Notes under the pieces: model-generated
Database searches by the model: none
The model's input: only the letters and a program-made list of their open reading frames with translations
Told to the model about the DNA's origin: nothing
Shown here: positions 34,875 through 45,084 of the stretch, piece after piece
Position numbering within the stretch: the first letter of the stretch is position 1
Layout: every line of letters begins with the position of its first letter
Made by a program: the position numbers and the translations under genes
Assembly (NCBI RefSeq): GCF_900215375.1
Contig: NZ_OBEF01000011.1
Location: 62,001-126,000, forward strand
From: Enterobacter sp. CC120223-11
Lineage (GTDB): Bacteria > Pseudomonadota > Gammaproteobacteria > Enterobacterales > Enterobacteriaceae
Length of the DNA: 64,000 nucleotides
Reading direction: 5' to 3'

Positions 34875-35426
34875 ATGGACAAATTTGACGCTAATCGCCG
34901 CAAACTGCTGGCGTTGGGTGGTGTTGCGCTGGGCGCAGCGGCCATCCTGCCTACGCCTGCATTTGCCACCCTCTCGACACCTCGTCCGCGTATTTTGACG
35001 CTCAACAACCTGCACACCGGTGAGTCGCTCAAGGCGGAGTTTTTCGATGGCAGAGGCTATATTCAGGATGAATTAGCAAGACTCAACCATTTTTTCCGTG
35101 ATTTTCGCGCGAATAAAATGAAATCCATCGACCCGAAACTGTTCGATCATCTCTACCGTCTGCAAGGACTGTTGGGGACCAACAAGCCCGTGCAGCTCAT
35201 TTCAGGTTACCGATCGCTCGATACCAATGATGAACTGCGCGCCCGCAGCCGCGGTGTGGCGAAGCACAGCTACCACACCAAAGGCCAGGCGATGGATTTC
35301 CATATTGAAGGCGTTTCGTTGAGCAATATTCGCAAAGCTGCGTTATCTATGCGCGCAGGTGGTGTAGGATACTACCCACGTAGTAACTTTGTGCATATTG
35401 ATACCGGGCCGGTCAGGACCTGGTAA
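34875..35426 (+). CDS. mepK: Murein endopeptidase MepK (YcbK)
   Basis: MepK is a periplasmic M15-type peptidase that cuts 3-3 and 4-3 cross-links. It has 183 residues (182 in E. coli). A longer in-frame ORF extends 52 codons upstream but lacks family similarity. The N terminus MDKFDANRRKLLALGG carries a twin-arginine signal ending near AFA (about residue 31). Zinc ligands are His134, Asp141 and His174, with His143 in YHTKGQAMDFH. Its place beside ldtD fits joint 3-3 cross-link turnover. gloC follows 15 bases later. Confidence 0.95.
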   Translation: MDKFDANRRKLLALGGVALGAAAILPTPAFATLSTPRPRILTLNNLHTGESLKAEFFDGRGYIQDELARLNHFFRDFRANKMKSIDPKLFDHLYRLQGLLGTNKPVQLISGYRSLDTNDELRARSRGVAKHSYHTKGQAMDFHIEGVSLSNIRKAALSMRAGGVGYYPRSNFVHIDTGPVRTW

Positions 35427-35441
35427 CGAAACAGGAGCCTC

Positions 35442-36089
35442 ATGAACTATCGTATTATCCCGGTTACGGCATTCGCTCAAAACTGTTCACTTATCTGGTG
35501 TGAGCAAACCAAACTTGCCGCCCTGGTCGATCCGGGCGGTGATGCTGAGCGAATCAAAGAGGAAGTCGCGGCAGCGGGCGTTACGCTGATGCAGATCCTG
35601 CTGACTCACGGTCATCTCGATCACGTCGGTGCTGCGGCGGAGCTGGCACAGCATTACGGTGTGCCGGTTATCGGACCGGAAAAAGAAGATGAGTTCTGGC
35701 TCCAGGGGCTGCCGGCGCAGAGCCGGATGTTCGGCCTCGAAGATTGTCAGCCGTTAACGCCAGACCGCTGGCTGAATGAAGGTGATTCAGTCAGCGTCGG
35801 CAACGTCAGCCTGCAGGTGCTGCACTGTCCGGGCCATACGCCGGGCCACATTGTTTTTTATGACGCGGCTTCGCAGCTGCTGATTTCAGGCGATGTGATT
35901 TTCAAAGGTGGAGTAGGGCGCAGCGATTTCCCGCGTGGCGATCACAGCCAGCTTATCGATTCGATAAAGCGTAAACTGTTGCCGCTGGGGGATGAGGTGA
36001 GCTTCATTCCGGGCCACGGCCCGATGTCGACGCTCGGACATGAGCGTGTGCATAATCCTTTCCTGCAGGATGAAATGCCAGTCTGGTAA
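35442..36089 (+). CDS. gloC: Hydroxyacylglutathione hydrolase GloC (YcbL)
   Basis: GloC is a type II glyoxalase of the metallo-beta-lactamase superfamily that hydrolyses S-lactoylglutathione in methylglyoxal detoxification. It has 215 residues, as in E. coli. The metal-binding signature THGHLDH is present (His56, His58, Asp60, His61), with further ligands in [16 protein letters not shown] and GHGP. It lies 15 bases after mepK and probably shares its transcript. The terminator shared with convergent aspC ends the unit. Confidence 0.96.
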   Translation: MNYRIIPVTAFAQNCSLIWCEQTKLAALVDPGGDAERIKEEVAAAGVTLMQILLTHGHLDHVGAAAELAQHYGVPVIGPEKEDEFWLQGLPAQSRMFGLEDCQPLTPDRWLNEGDSVSVGNVSLQVLHCPGHTPGHIVFYDAASQLLISGDVIFKGGVGRSDFPRGDHSQLIDSIKRKLLPLGDEVSFIPGHGPMSTLGHERVHNPFLQDEMPVW

Positions 36090-36111
36090 GCTAACGGACT
36101 GAAGCAGAAAC

Positions 36112-36138
36112 AAAAAAGGCCGCTAAGCGGCCTTTTTT
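36112..36138. terminator. Bidirectional terminator between gloC and aspC
   Basis: The 12-bp arms aaaaaaggccgc/gcggcctttttt have a 3-base loop and give U runs in both directions between the convergent genes. Confidence 0.93.
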
Positions 36139-36149
36139 AATGGCTGGAA

Positions 36150-37340
36150 TTACAGCACGGCAACGATGGCTTCACACAGCGGGGCCATGTTGTCCGGGGT
36201 CATTCCTGCAACGTTGATACGGCCGGAAGCGACGGCGTAGACACCGAACTCTTCACGCAGACGCAGCACCTGGTCTTTGGTCAGGCCACTGAAGGAGAAC
36301 ATACCGTTCTGCCTGGTGATAAAGGTGAAATCACGCTCTGCACCTTTCTCCGCCAATGTGTTCACAAACAGCAGACGCATGCGCTGAATGCGCTGGCGCA
36401 TATCGGTCAGCTCCTGTTCCCAGATGGCGCGCAGCGCGTCATTGCTGAGAATGGTCGCGACAACCGCCGCACCGTGCGCCGGTGGGTTGGAGTAGTTGGC
36501 ACGAATAACCGCTTTCATCTGGCTGAATGCGCGGTCGGCGGTTTCTGTATCCGCACAAACCAGCGTACAGGCACCTACACGCTCATTGTAGAGGCCAAAG
36601 TTTTTCGAGAAGGAGCTGGCAACCAGCAGCTCTTTATGGACGGCAGCGAACGCACGCAGCCCTTCTGCATCTTCTTCCAGCCCACGAGCAAAGCCCTGAT
36701 AGGCGAAGTCGAAGAGCGGCAGCCAGCCTTTCTCGACGGAAAGTTTCGCGAGCTGTTCCCACTGCTCAAGCGTCGGGTCGATGCCGGTTGGGTTATGGCA
36801 GCAGCCGTGGAAGAGAACGACATCGCCCGCCTGCGCTTCATTCAGGCTTGCCAGCAGGCCGTTAAAATCCAGTCCGTGCTGCGCGGCATCGTAATAAGTG
36901 TATTCACGAACTTCCAGGCCCGCAGAGTTGAATACGCTCTTGTGGTTAGGCCAGCTTGGGTTGCTGACCCATACGCGTTTAACGTCGGTATTTTTTGCGA
37001 GGAAATCCGCTGCTACGCGCAATGCGCCTGTGCCGCCAGGCGTCTGGGCGGTGCGTGCACGTTTGTCGGTAACAACCGCGCTGCCTTTTCCGAACAGCAG
37101 CTCCTGAGTGCAGCGGCCGAACTCCGGAATACCATCAATGCCGAGATAGTTTTTGGTGGTTTCGTTTTCCAGCAGATAGAGCTCTGCCTTTTTCACGCTG
37201 GTCAGAACAGGGGTTTTGCCGGTTTCATCTTTGTAAACACCAATGCCGAGGTTGATTTTACTCGGACGGTCATCGGCACGAAACAGATCGGCAAGACCCA
37301 GAATGGGGTCGGCAGGGGCAGCGGTAATGTTCTCAAACAT
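36150..37340 (-). CDS. aspC: Aspartate aminotransferase AspC
   Basis: AspC is the PLP enzyme that interconverts aspartate/2-oxoglutarate and oxaloacetate/glutamate and also acts on aromatic amino acids. It has 396 residues, as in E. coli. The PLP lysine lies in [15 protein letters not shown], and the substrate-binding arginine region is near the C terminus (SGRINVAGM). It is transcribed on the minus strand downstream of the porin gene, with its own 186-base upstream gap that contains the porin terminator. Confidence 0.98.
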   Translation of the reverse strand: MFENITAAPADPILGLADLFRADDRPSKINLGIGVYKDETGKTPVLTSVKKAELYLLENETTKNYLGIDGIPEFGRCTQELLFGKGSAVVTDKRARTAQTPGGTGALRVAADFLAKNTDVKRVWVSNPSWPNHKSVFNSAGLEVREYTYYDAAQHGLDFNGLLASLNEAQAGDVVLFHGCCHNPTGIDPTLEQWEQLAKLSVEKGWLPLFDFAYQGFARGLEEDAEGLRAFAAVHKELLVASSFSKNFGLYNERVGACTLVCADTETADRAFSQMKAVIRANYSNPPAHGAAVVATILSNDALRAIWEQELTDMRQRIQRMRLLFVNTLAEKGAERDFTFITRQNGMFSFSGLTKDQVLRLREEFGVYAVASGRINVAGMTPDNMAPLCEAIVAVL

Positions 37341-37470
37341 GACGAGGTTCCATTGTGGTTACGGAAGGGAAATCCGCTATCAGGTTAACGGGAGATTTGC
37401 GAAAAGCCAACCGTTTGCAGCAAAAACCGAGGGGCTTTTCGAAAGTCACCATTATTAACTGCCAGGCATA

Positions 37471-37495
37471 AAAAAACAGGGCCGAAGCCCTGTTT
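37471..37495 (-). terminator. Rho-independent terminator of ompF
   Basis: Read on the minus strand, aaacagggc, a ttcg tetraloop and gccctgttt are followed by TTTTATG, 32 bases past the stop. Confidence 0.92.
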
Positions 37496-37526
37496 CTTAA
37501 TGGCATATAACTCAGTGGCGTGAGTC

Positions 37527-38741
37527 TTAGAACTGGTAAACGATACCTACAGCAGCCTGGTCGTCGGTAGCCAGACCGGTTGTTTTAGAGTAGGCGTTGT
37601 CGTCCAGCAGGTTGAATTTGTACGCTGCATAGACGTTCATGTTCTTGTTGAAGTAGTACCAGGTACCTACTTCGATATATTTCACGAGGTCAGCATCGCC
37701 GCCCTTGAAGGATTCGCCATTGGTGATGTTGGTACGAGCCAGCAGGTCTTTACCTTTAGACTGTACGTAACCGATGGATGGACGCAGGCCGAAATCGAAC
37801 TGGTACTGAACCACTGCTTCGATGTTCTGAGTTTTGTTAGCAAAGTTGCTATCTGGCTCGCGAGTCATATTAGTGGTTTCAGCGTACATCACAGCAGCGT
37901 ATACGTTGTTCGCATCGTATTTGAACGCAGTAGACCATGCTTCAGCGCGATCGCCGCCAGCGCTTGCTGCACCGTAAACCTGACCAGCATATGGACCAGC
38001 TGGGATTACGTAAGTCGTTGGGTTAACCTGCGCGTTAGTACGGTCAGCAGTTTCATAACCAGCGGCTACGCTGAAGCCTTCCAGGAATGCGTACTGTACG
38101 GAGGTGCTGAAACCGTCGCCGTTTGCTTTAGCGCCGTTGCCGCTCAGGCTGTAGCTTTGAGCTGCGCCGTTGTCGTCGTCATAATCAACGTTGATTGGGC
38201 TGTTGCGATCGTTTTTACCCTGATACTGCAGGGCGAAGCTCAGGCCATCAACCAGACCGAAGAAGTCGGAGTTACGGTAGGTCAGAACGCCAGTGGTACG
38301 GCCGTTCATGAAGTTGTCGGTTGCAGCCCAGGAGTCGCCGCCCCACTCAACCAGCATATCGGTATATGCCGCTACGTCGTAGATGGCACCGTAGTTACGA
38401 CCGTAGTCGATAGAACCTGCGTCACCAAACTTCAGACCTGCGAAGGCCAGACGAGTTTTGGTACCCTGGGAGCCTTCGACATTGGATGCATCCAGGTTGT
38501 ATTCCCACTGACCGTAACCGGTGATCTGGTCGTTGATCTGAGTTTCACCTTTGAAGCCGATACGGGCATAAGTGGTGTCTTCGTTGGAGGTGTTGCCGTT
38601 GGTGGTCCAGATGTGTTCACCAACTGCTTTACCATAGAAGTCCAGTTTGTTGGCATTTTTGTTATAGATTTCTGCTGCGTTTGCCGCACCAGCTGCCAAC
38701 AGGGCAGGGATAACCACTGCCAGGATATTGCGCTTCATCAT
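37527..38741 (-). CDS. ompF: OmpF-type outer membrane porin
   Basis: This trimeric 16-stranded general porin admits small hydrophilic solutes, including many antibiotics. Its position between aspC and asnS and its control region identify it as the ompF (OmpK35/Omp35) orthologue. Its 404 residues exceed the 362 of E. coli OmpF. A 22-residue signal peptide ends in AANA; the final YQF is the usual beta-barrel end. The extra length lies mainly in surface loops at about 178-210 and 237-264. In constriction loop 3 the usual PEFGG reads VEWGG (131-135). The double ATG start is as in E. coli. Confidence 0.93.
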   Translation of the reverse strand: MMKRNILAVVIPALLAAGAANAAEIYNKNANKLDFYGKAVGEHIWTTNGNTSNEDTTYARIGFKGETQINDQITGYGQWEYNLDASNVEGSQGTKTRLAFAGLKFGDAGSIDYGRNYGAIYDVAAYTDMLVEWGGDSWAATDNFMNGRTTGVLTYRNSDFFGLVDGLSFALQYQGKNDRNSPINVDYDDDNGAAQSYSLSGNGAKANGDGFSTSVQYAFLEGFSVAAGYETADRTNAQVNPTTYVIPAGPYAGQVYGAASAGGDRAEAWSTAFKYDANNVYAAVMYAETTNMTREPDSNFANKTQNIEAVVQYQFDFGLRPSIGYVQSKGKDLLARTNITNGESFKGGDADLVKYIEVGTWYYFNKNMNVYAAYKFNLLDDNAYSKTTGLATDDQAAVGIVYQF

Positions 38742-38859
38742 TATTTATTACCCTCATTGGTTTTTTTATTGACACTCGCCACTGCCGCCAATGAATTCCG
38801 TCAATAAAAATTTACGGAACTATTGATGAGAGTTTGGTGTCTTTCTGTGTCTGACAGGC

Positions 38860-38888
38860 ATATTTCCATTCATGACAACGTTTCGCTA
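38860..38888 (-). promoter_or_regulatory. ompF promoter
   Basis: On the minus strand TAGCGA, a 17-base spacer and AAATAT align with the weak E. coli ompF promoter, predicting a start near 38853 and a leader of about 112 bases. The poor boxes fit a promoter that needs an activator. Confidence 0.7.
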
Positions 38889-38892
38889 GCCG

Positions 38893-38953
38893 GAAAGTGC
38901 TACAAACATCGCAACTGAGTAACAAAAAGAAATAATGTGTAATAAATTGTGAA
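38893..38953 (-). promoter_or_regulatory. OmpR-binding region of ompF (F1-F3-like sites)
   Basis: Directly upstream of the -35 box the minus strand reads three tandem, 20-base-spaced sequences: TTCACAATTTATTACACATT, ATTTCTTTTTGTTACTCAGT and GCGATGTTTGTAGCACTTTC. They line up with the F1, F2 and F3 OmpR sites of E. coli ompF. The last half (TTTGTAGCACTTTC) is identical. This predicts control by EnvZ-OmpR. Confidence 0.75.
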
Positions 38954-39296
38954 TTTTCGGGAACTTTGTGAACCACCTCAAATTTCCTTGAGCATCGCCT
39001 GATTAATGACCGGGTCCTTATCTATCTATATGAAATGCTTATTTTAATTTTCAATAAGGGCTTTTCTTATCTAAGAATGCTTCTCATCTCACTTTTTCTT
39101 ATGACGCAAAGTTAACTTTTTGTGCGCGTTGCCGGTGGTTATTTTGTGTGCTAAGTCCGAAAGCCTCACTTAAGCGCCACTGAATGATTGGTGAAAAAAT
39201 GTGCGGAATTATTACAGGACACGAGGCGTAACATTTTGGCGGGGGAGGGTGGTTGACCTTTATGTTTGTAGAAATTTGTTCACAAATACTGACACA

Positions 39297-39330
39297 GGCC
39301 AAAAAAAAGCCAGCATGAATGCTGGCTTTT
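39297..39330 (-). terminator. Rho-independent terminator of asnS
   Basis: The arms aaaagccagcat/atgctggctttt lie 16 bases past the asnS stop and are followed on the minus strand by a run of T. Confidence 0.9.
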
Positions 39331-39345
39331 AAAGGGAAGTGTTAC

Positions 39346-40746
39346 TTAGAAAGTGGCGTTACGTGGCGTACGTGGGAACGGGATCACGTCGCGAACGTTC
39401 TGAACGCCGGTAACGTAGGCGATGAGGCGCTCAAAGCCAAGACCGAAGCCAGCGTGCGGCACGGTGCCGTAGCGACGCAGGTCGCGATACCAGCTGTAAT
39501 CTTCTTTATTGAGACCCATTTCAGCCAGACGTGCATCAAGCACATCCAGACGCTCTTCACGCTGCGAACCGCCGATGATCTCGCCAATGCCCGGGGCCAG
39601 TACGTCCATCGCGGCAACGGTTTTGCCGTCGTCGTTAAGGCGCATATAGAAGGCCTTGATGTCTTTCGGGTAGTTTTTCACAACCACTGGCGCTTTGAAG
39701 TGTTTCTCTGCCAGATAACGTTCGTGCTCGGAAGAGAGGTCTACGCCCCAGAACACAGGGTTCTCGAACGCCTGGCCGCAGTTTTCCAGGATGGTTACCG
39801 CATCGGTGTAATCTACCTGAGCAAAGTCTGCTTCAACAAAGCGTTCCAGGCGAGTGATGGCATCCTGATCAACGCGCTCTGCGAAGAATTTCATGTCATC
39901 AGCACGCTCTTCAAGCACGGCTTTGAAGACATACTTCAGCATGGCTTCCGCCAGCGCGGCGTTATCTTCCAGGTCGGCAAAGGCTACTTCCGGCTCCAGC
40001 ATCCAGAATTCCGCCAGGTGGCGGCTGGTGTTGGAGTTTTCGGCGCGGAACGTTGGGCCAAAGGTGTAAACCTTGGACAGCGCACAGGCATAAGTTTCGG
40101 CGTTCAGCTGGCCGGAAACGGTCAGGAAGGATTCACGACCAAAGAAGTCTTTGTCGTAATCCACCTTGCCCTGGTCGTTACGCGGCAGGTTTTCCAGATC
40201 CAGCGTGGAGACGCGGAACATCTCGCCCGCACCTTCGGTATCGGAAGCCGTAATCAGCGGGGTAGAAACCCAGAAATAACCCTGCTCGTGGAAGAAGCGA
40301 TGCAGCGCCTGCGCCAGAGTGTGACGCACGCGGGCCACTGCACCAATCAGGTTGGTGCGCGGACGCAGGTGAGCAACTTCACGCAGATACTCGATGCTGT
40401 GGCGTTTGGCCGCCATCGGGTAAGTATCCGGATCTTCAACCCAGCCGGTCACTTCAACCCGAGAGGCCTGAATTTCGAAGCTCTGGCCCTGACCCTGAGA
40501 GGCGACAACTTTACCGGTGACAATCACGGAGCAGCCAGTGGTCAGACGCAGCACTTCCTGATTGTAATTGGGCAGAGAATTACTGACGACGGCCTGTACT
40601 GGATCAAAGCAGGAACCGTCATAGACGGCGAGGAAGGAAAAGCCAGCTTTTGAATCTCGACGGGTACGCACCCATCCGCGCACGGTGACTTCGCTGTCAA
40701 CGGCTACGCGGCCCTGGAGTACGTCGGCTACAGGCACAACGCTCAT
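39346..40746 (-). CDS. asnS: Asparaginyl-tRNA synthetase AsnS
   Basis: AsnS charges tRNA-Asn with asparagine. It has 466 residues, as in E. coli. Order: an N-terminal OB-fold anticodon-binding domain (about 1-105, with [18 protein letters not shown]), then the class II catalytic core with motif 2 ([21 protein letters not shown]) and motif 3 ([15 protein letters not shown]). It lies 173 bases downstream of pncB on the same strand, with a hairpin between them, so it probably has its own promoter. The order pncB-asnS-ompF-aspC matches E. coli. Confidence 0.98.
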   Translation of the reverse strand: MSVVPVADVLQGRVAVDSEVTVRGWVRTRRDSKAGFSFLAVYDGSCFDPVQAVVSNSLPNYNQEVLRLTTGCSVIVTGKVVASQGQGQSFEIQASRVEVTGWVEDPDTYPMAAKRHSIEYLREVAHLRPRTNLIGAVARVRHTLAQALHRFFHEQGYFWVSTPLITASDTEGAGEMFRVSTLDLENLPRNDQGKVDYDKDFFGRESFLTVSGQLNAETYACALSKVYTFGPTFRAENSNTSRHLAEFWMLEPEVAFADLEDNAALAEAMLKYVFKAVLEERADDMKFFAERVDQDAITRLERFVEADFAQVDYTDAVTILENCGQAFENPVFWGVDLSSEHERYLAEKHFKAPVVVKNYPKDIKAFYMRLNDDGKTVAAMDVLAPGIGEIIGGSQREERLDVLDARLAEMGLNKEDYSWYRDLRRYGTVPHAGFGLGFERLIAYVTGVQNVRDVIPFPRTPRNATF

Positions 40747-40884
40747 AGTTATCTCTCTGTTAGTAATCCGGAATAATGTTTTCTCTTTCCGCCCTTTATA
40801 AAAAGGGGGTTCTCTATGTTACCTGTCATCTTTTAACAGACAAGCGGAAATCGCAGGGAGACGGGGAGAATTGAGAAAATAATA

Positions 40885-40911
40885 AGAAGAAAGGAGCCCT
40901 GAAGGCTCCTT
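40885..40911 (-). terminator. Terminator after pncB
   Basis: The 8-bp stem aaggagcc/ggctcctt has a 5-base loop and is followed on the minus strand by TTTCTTCTTATT, 9 bases past the pncB stop. Confidence 0.75.
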
Positions 40912-40919
40912 TTTGCTGA

Positions 40920-42122
40920 TTAGCTGGCTTTTTTGACCTGAGGCAGGTCAAAGGCTTTGCGCAGTGCTCTGACGAAGGCCTTGTCGTGGCAGATAGTTTT
41001 CCCCGGGCTGTCGGAGAGTTTCGCCACCGGCTTGCCGTTACATTCCACCAGTTTAATGACGATATTTAGCGGTTTAACCTGAGGGATATCGCAGGTCAGG
41101 CGCGTGCCGATCCCGAAGCTCAGATTCACGCGCGAAGAGAAGTGGCGGTAAAGCTCAACGGCTTTGTTCAGATCGAGATTATCGGAGAACACCAGCACTT
41201 TACTCATCGGATCGATGCCGAGCTTCTGGTAGTGCGCAATGGCTTTTTCACCCCATTCCACCGGGTCCCCGGAGTCATGGCGCAAGCCCTGATAGCGCTC
41301 GGCAAACTCCGGGCCGAAGTCACGCAGGAAGGCATCCATGGTGATGCAGTCGGTCAGGGCGATGCCGAGCTGATCCGGGTACTCTTCGAGCCATGCGGCG
41401 AGCGCCACGCGCTGGCTGGTGGCCAGTTCAGGGCTGATTTGCTGGTGTGCCTGGAACCATTCGTGTGCCTGGGTGCCCATCGGTTCAAGCGACAGGCGGC
41501 GAGCCAGATCGTAGTTGCTGGTGCCAATAAACCATTTTTCCTGCTGAAGACGCTCGACAATCGCCTGCTGCACTTCGCGAGAGAAGCGACGGCGGGTGCC
41601 GAAGTCCATCAGGCGGAAGCCGGACATGTCGATATCCTGAGTCAGCTGTTTGAACTCTGCAAGCTTGCGCTCCAGCGTTGACAACGCAAGTTCAACGCCC
41701 GCTTCAGGCGAGCGATAGCGGTGGACCAGCTCACTGATCACGGCGAGCAGCGGGACTTCCCACATGATCACCTCGCGCCACGGGCCGGTGATGCGAATGT
41801 TCAGTTTGCCGTTGTCGTTACGAACGGTGACCTGCTGCGGGTTATAGCGAAACTCGCGCAGCCAGTTCAGGTAGTCTGATTTGAAGAAAGGCAGGCCAGA
41901 CAGCCACTGAAACTCATCGTCCTTCAGCCGCAGCGACTGCATCGCTTCGACTTGTTCACGAATGGCGTCTGCGTAAATTCCAAGCAGGTCGTCACCGCGG
42001 CAGCGGAATTCTGCAGCCACCTGCACATCATAATAATGATGGAAGACGGCCTGCTGCATGTGCAGCTTATAAGCATCTGTATCAAGCAGAGTCTGCAGAA
42101 CAGGGGAAGCGAATTGTGTCAT
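40920..42122 (-). CDS. pncB: Nicotinate phosphoribosyltransferase PncB
   Basis: PncB makes nicotinate mononucleotide from nicotinate and PRPP, coupled to ATP hydrolysis, in NAD salvage. The start giving [13 protein letters not shown] yields 400 residues as in E. coli; an in-frame ATG three codons earlier is less likely. Conserved regions include [14 protein letters not shown] near the N terminus, GTQAHEW, which contains the histidine that is phosphorylated in the reaction cycle, and LRHDSGDP, which binds PRPP. A NadR box lies 29 bases upstream of the start, which indicates repression when NAD is plentiful. Confidence 0.97.
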   Translation of the reverse strand: MTQFASPVLQTLLDTDAYKLHMQQAVFHHYYDVQVAAEFRCRGDDLLGIYADAIREQVEAMQSLRLKDDEFQWLSGLPFFKSDYLNWLREFRYNPQQVTVRNDNGKLNIRITGPWREVIMWEVPLLAVISELVHRYRSPEAGVELALSTLERKLAEFKQLTQDIDMSGFRLMDFGTRRRFSREVQQAIVERLQQEKWFIGTSNYDLARRLSLEPMGTQAHEWFQAHQQISPELATSQRVALAAWLEEYPDQLGIALTDCITMDAFLRDFGPEFAERYQGLRHDSGDPVEWGEKAIAHYQKLGIDPMSKVLVFSDNLDLNKAVELYRHFSSRVNLSFGIGTRLTCDIPQVKPLNIVIKLVECNGKPVAKLSDSPGKTICHDKAFVRALRKAFDLPQVKKAS

Positions 42123-42150
42123 GGTGCGCAATAGCGTCCTCTTAAAGGAG

Positions 42151-42168
42151 CGTTTAGTACAATAAACA
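42151..42168 (-). promoter_or_regulatory. NadR operator upstream of pncB
   Basis: The minus strand reads TGTTTA-TTGTAC-TAAACG, matching the NadR consensus TGTTTA-N6-TAAACA at 11 of 12 defined positions. Its place just before pncB is where NadR represses this gene in E. coli and Salmonella. Confidence 0.85.
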
Positions 42169-42386
42169 ACGGCTGAAACCGCAGGAGTATACCTTGTTTA
42201 TCGATTTATTGAACCCCGATCACACCACAAGGCTTTCGGTGGGTCGAGGGCAAATCGTGCCGCGTGTTATCAATATGTAGCAATTTGCGTGCTTACCCCT
42301 GAAAAGATGAACATTCTGCGTAGCGCCAAAGTTACAACAGGAATAGACTGAGGCCGATACTTTACAAAAGATGCTAAAGGTTTTTT

Positions 42387-44999
42387 ATGACACAACAGCC
42401 CCAAGCCAAATACCGCCACGACTACCGTGCGCCGGAATACCTGATCAGCGATATCGACCTGACCTTTGACCTGGATGCCGCAAAAACCGTCGTGACGGCT
42501 GTCAGCCAGATTACCCGTCACGCTGCGTCTGCCACGCCACTGCGCTTGAACGGTGAAGACTTAACGCTGATTTCACTGCACGTGAATGATGAGCCGTGGA
42601 GTGAGTATAAAGAAGAAAACAATCAGCTGGTGATCGACGGCCTGCCGGAGCGTTTTGAGCTGCGCATCGTCAACGAAATCAGCCCGGCTGCGAATACCGC
42701 GCTGGAAGGGCTTTACCAGTCCGGTGAAGCGCTCTGTACGCAGTGTGAAGCTGAAGGCTTCCGCCATATCACCTGGTATCTCGATCGCCCGGATGTGCTG
42801 GCGCGCTTTACCACCAAAATTATCGCCGATAAGAGCAAGTACCCTTATCTGTTGTCCAACGGCAACCGCGTTGCTGAAGGTGAACTCGAAAACGGTCGTC
42901 ACTGGGTGCAGTGGCAGGATCCGTTCCCGAAACCTTGCTACCTGTTCGCGCTGGTGGCCGGTGACTTCGACGTGCTGCGTGATAAATACGTCACCCGTTC
43001 TGGCCGTGAAGTGGCGCTGGAGCTGTTCGTCGATCGCGGTAACCTGGACCGCGCGCCGTGGGCGATGACTTCGCTTATCAACTCCATGAAGTGGGACGAA
43101 GAGCGCTTTGGCCTCGAGTACGATCTCGACATCTATATGATTGTCGCCGTCGACTTCTTCAACATGGGCGCAATGGAGAACAAAGGCCTCAACGTCTTTA
43201 ACTCCAAATATGTGCTGGCCCGCACCGATACGGCAACCGATAAAGACTATCTCGATATCGAACGCGTTATTGGCCACGAATACTTCCACAACTGGACCGG
43301 CAACCGCGTTACCTGTCGTGACTGGTTCCAGCTGAGCCTGAAAGAGGGCTTAACGGTGTTCCGCGATCAGGAGTTCAGCTCCGACCTCGGCTCCCGCGCG
43401 GTGAACCGCATCAGCAACGTGCGCACCATGCGCGGCATGCAGTTTGCAGAAGATGCCAGCCCAATGGCGCACCCGATTCGCCCGGACATGGTTATCGAAA
43501 TGAACAACTTCTACACCCTGACGGTGTATGAGAAGGGTTCAGAAGTGATTCGCATGCTGCACACGCTGCTTGGCGAAGCGAACTTCCAGAAAGGGATGCA
43601 GCTGTACTTTGAGCGTCACGACGGCAGTGCCGCCACCTGCGATGATTTTGTGCAGGCGATGGAAGATGCCTCCAATGTCGATCTCTCCCACTTCCGCCGC
43701 TGGTACAGTCAGTCCGGCACGCCAGTTGTGACCGTGCATGACGACTACAACCCGGAAACCGAGCAGTACACGCTGACCATCAAGCAGCACACGCCGCCGA
43801 CCTCAGAGCAGCAGGATAAGCAGCCGCTGCACATTCCGTTCGATATCGAGCTGTATGACAACGAAGGCAAAGTGATTCCGCTGCAGAAGGGCGGTCATCC
43901 GGTACATAACGTGCTGAACGTGACCCAGGCCGAGCAGACGTTCATCTTCGACAATGTGTACTTCCAGCCTGTGCCGTCCCTGCTGCGTGAGTTTTCTGCG
44001 CCGGTGAAGCTGGAGTATAAGTGGAGCGATCAGCAGCTGACTTTCCTGATGCGTCACGCTCGCAATGACTTCTCCCGCTGGGATGCCGCGCAGAGCCTGC
44101 TTGCCACCTACATCAAGCTCAACGTCAATCGTCATCAGCAGCACCAGCCGCTGTCGCTGCCGGTTCACGTGGCCGATGCGTTCCGCGCCATTCTGCTGGA
44201 TGAGAACATCGACCCGGCGCTGGCGGCCGAAATTTTGACGCTGCCTTCGGTGAATGAAATCGCCGAGCTGTTCGAGATCATCGATCCGGTGGCCATTGCG
44301 ACGGTGCGTGAAGCGCTGACCCGCACGCTGGCCAAAGAGCTGGCGGACGAGTTCCTGGCTATCTACAACGCCAACAAGCTTGATGCTTATCGCGTTGAAC
44401 ATGCGGATATTGGCAAGCGCTCCCTGCGTAACACCTGCCTGCGCTACCTGGCGTTTGGCGATGCAGAGCTTGCGGATAAGCTGGTTCAGCACCAGTATCA
44501 TCACGCTGACAACATGACCGACGCTCTGGCAGCGCTGGGCGCGGCGGTGGCGGCTCAGCTGCCGTGTCGCGATGCGCTGATGCAGGAGTACGACGACAAA
44601 TGGCACCATGACGGTCTGGTGATGGACAAGTGGTATATTCTGCAAGCCACCAGCCCGGCGGAAAACGTACTGGAAACCGTGCGTGGCCTGCTGAAGCACC
44701 GCTCTTTCACCCTGAGCAACCCGAACCGCATTCGTTCGCTGATTGGGGCTTTTGCGATGAGCAACCCGGCGGCGTTCCATGCGCAGGATGGCAGCGGTTA
44801 TCAGTTCCTGGCAGAAATGCTGACCGAACTGAACAGCCGTAACCCGCAGGTGGCTTCCCGTCTGATTGAACCGCTGATCCGCCTGAAGCGTTACGATGCA
44901 GCGCGTCAGGAAAAAATGCGCGCAGCGCTGGAGCAGCTGAAAGGCCTGGAGAATCTCTCCGGCGATCTGTTCGAGAAGATCGGCAAAGCGTTAGCGTAA
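42387..44999 (+). CDS. pepN: Aminopeptidase N (PepN)
   Basis: PepN is the cytoplasmic M1-family zinc aminopeptidase that does most of the broad-range peptide trimming in enterobacteria. It has 870 residues, as in E. coli. The exopeptidase motif GAMEN lies in MGAMENKGLN (about 261-265). The zinc motif HEYFH, followed by the glutamate ligand in LKEGLTVFRDQE (about 297-320), is complete. A beta-sandwich domain and a large helical C-terminal domain follow. It is divergent from pncB, with 264 bases between. A GC-rich hairpin follows, and then the accessory block begins, so pepN marks the left border of that insertion. Confidence 0.98.
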   Translation: MTQQPQAKYRHDYRAPEYLISDIDLTFDLDAAKTVVTAVSQITRHAASATPLRLNGEDLTLISLHVNDEPWSEYKEENNQLVIDGLPERFELRIVNEISPAANTALEGLYQSGEALCTQCEAEGFRHITWYLDRPDVLARFTTKIIADKSKYPYLLSNGNRVAEGELENGRHWVQWQDPFPKPCYLFALVAGDFDVLRDKYVTRSGREVALELFVDRGNLDRAPWAMTSLINSMKWDEERFGLEYDLDIYMIVAVDFFNMGAMENKGLNVFNSKYVLARTDTATDKDYLDIERVIGHEYFHNWTGNRVTCRDWFQLSLKEGLTVFRDQEFSSDLGSRAVNRISNVRTMRGMQFAEDASPMAHPIRPDMVIEMNNFYTLTVYEKGSEVIRMLHTLLGEANFQKGMQLYFERHDGSAATCDDFVQAMEDASNVDLSHFRRWYSQSGTPVVTVHDDYNPETEQYTLTIKQHTPPTSEQQDKQPLHIPFDIELYDNEGKVIPLQKGGHPVHNVLNVTQAEQTFIFDNVYFQPVPSLLREFSAPVKLEYKWSDQQLTFLMRHARNDFSRWDAAQSLLATYIKLNVNRHQQHQPLSLPVHVADAFRAILLDENIDPALAAEILTLPSVNEIAELFEIIDPVAIATVREALTRTLAKELADEFLAIYNANKLDAYRVEHADIGKRSLRNTCLRYLAFGDAELADKLVQHQYHHADNMTDALAALGAAVAAQLPCRDALMQEYDDKWHHDGLVMDKWYILQATSPAENVLETVRGLLKHRSFTLSNPNRIRSLIGAFAMSNPAAFHAQDGSGYQFLAEMLTELNSRNPQVASRLIEPLIRLKRYDAARQEKMRAALEQLKGLENLSGDLFEKIGKALA

Positions 45000-45006
45000 T
45001 AAGCCA

Positions 45007-45030
45007 GCCCGGCGAGGCCACTCGCCGGGC
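45007..45030 (+). terminator. Hairpin after pepN
   Basis: A perfect 10-bp inverted repeat gcccggcgag/ctcgccgggc with a gcca loop lies 7 bases after the pepN stop. It is followed by CAAAATC rather than T, so termination strength is uncertain. It marks the edge between conserved and accessory DNA. Confidence 0.6.
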
Positions 45031-45084
45031 AAAATCAAAATCCGCCGTTATAGTAAGAATAGTGTGCTCAACAGGCGAATGGCG

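Larger units (their letters stand above)
38742..39345. other. ompF-asnS intergenic region (604 bases)
   Basis: From the ompF side it holds the 5' leader of about 110 bases, the promoter and OmpR-type sites (separate entries), then about 340 AT-rich bases, then the asnS terminator. In E. coli an upstream OmpR site and IHF site lie in the distal part; I could not place them with confidence here. No reading frame in it looks like a gene. The leader keeps the E. coli sequence from ACACCAAACTCTCATCAATA to the ribosome-binding site, the region where the MicF RNA pairs. Confidence 0.75.

Noticed and set aside
38953-39296. Small RNA gene in the ompF-asnS gap
   Set aside because: The stretch is AT-rich with no convincing promoter plus terminator pair, and the MicF gene of E. 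coli lies at ompC, not here.
45007-45030. REP/BIME element after pepN
   Set aside because: It is a single perfect inverted repeat without the enterobacterial REP consensus and without further copies in the window, so it was listed as a hairpin only.
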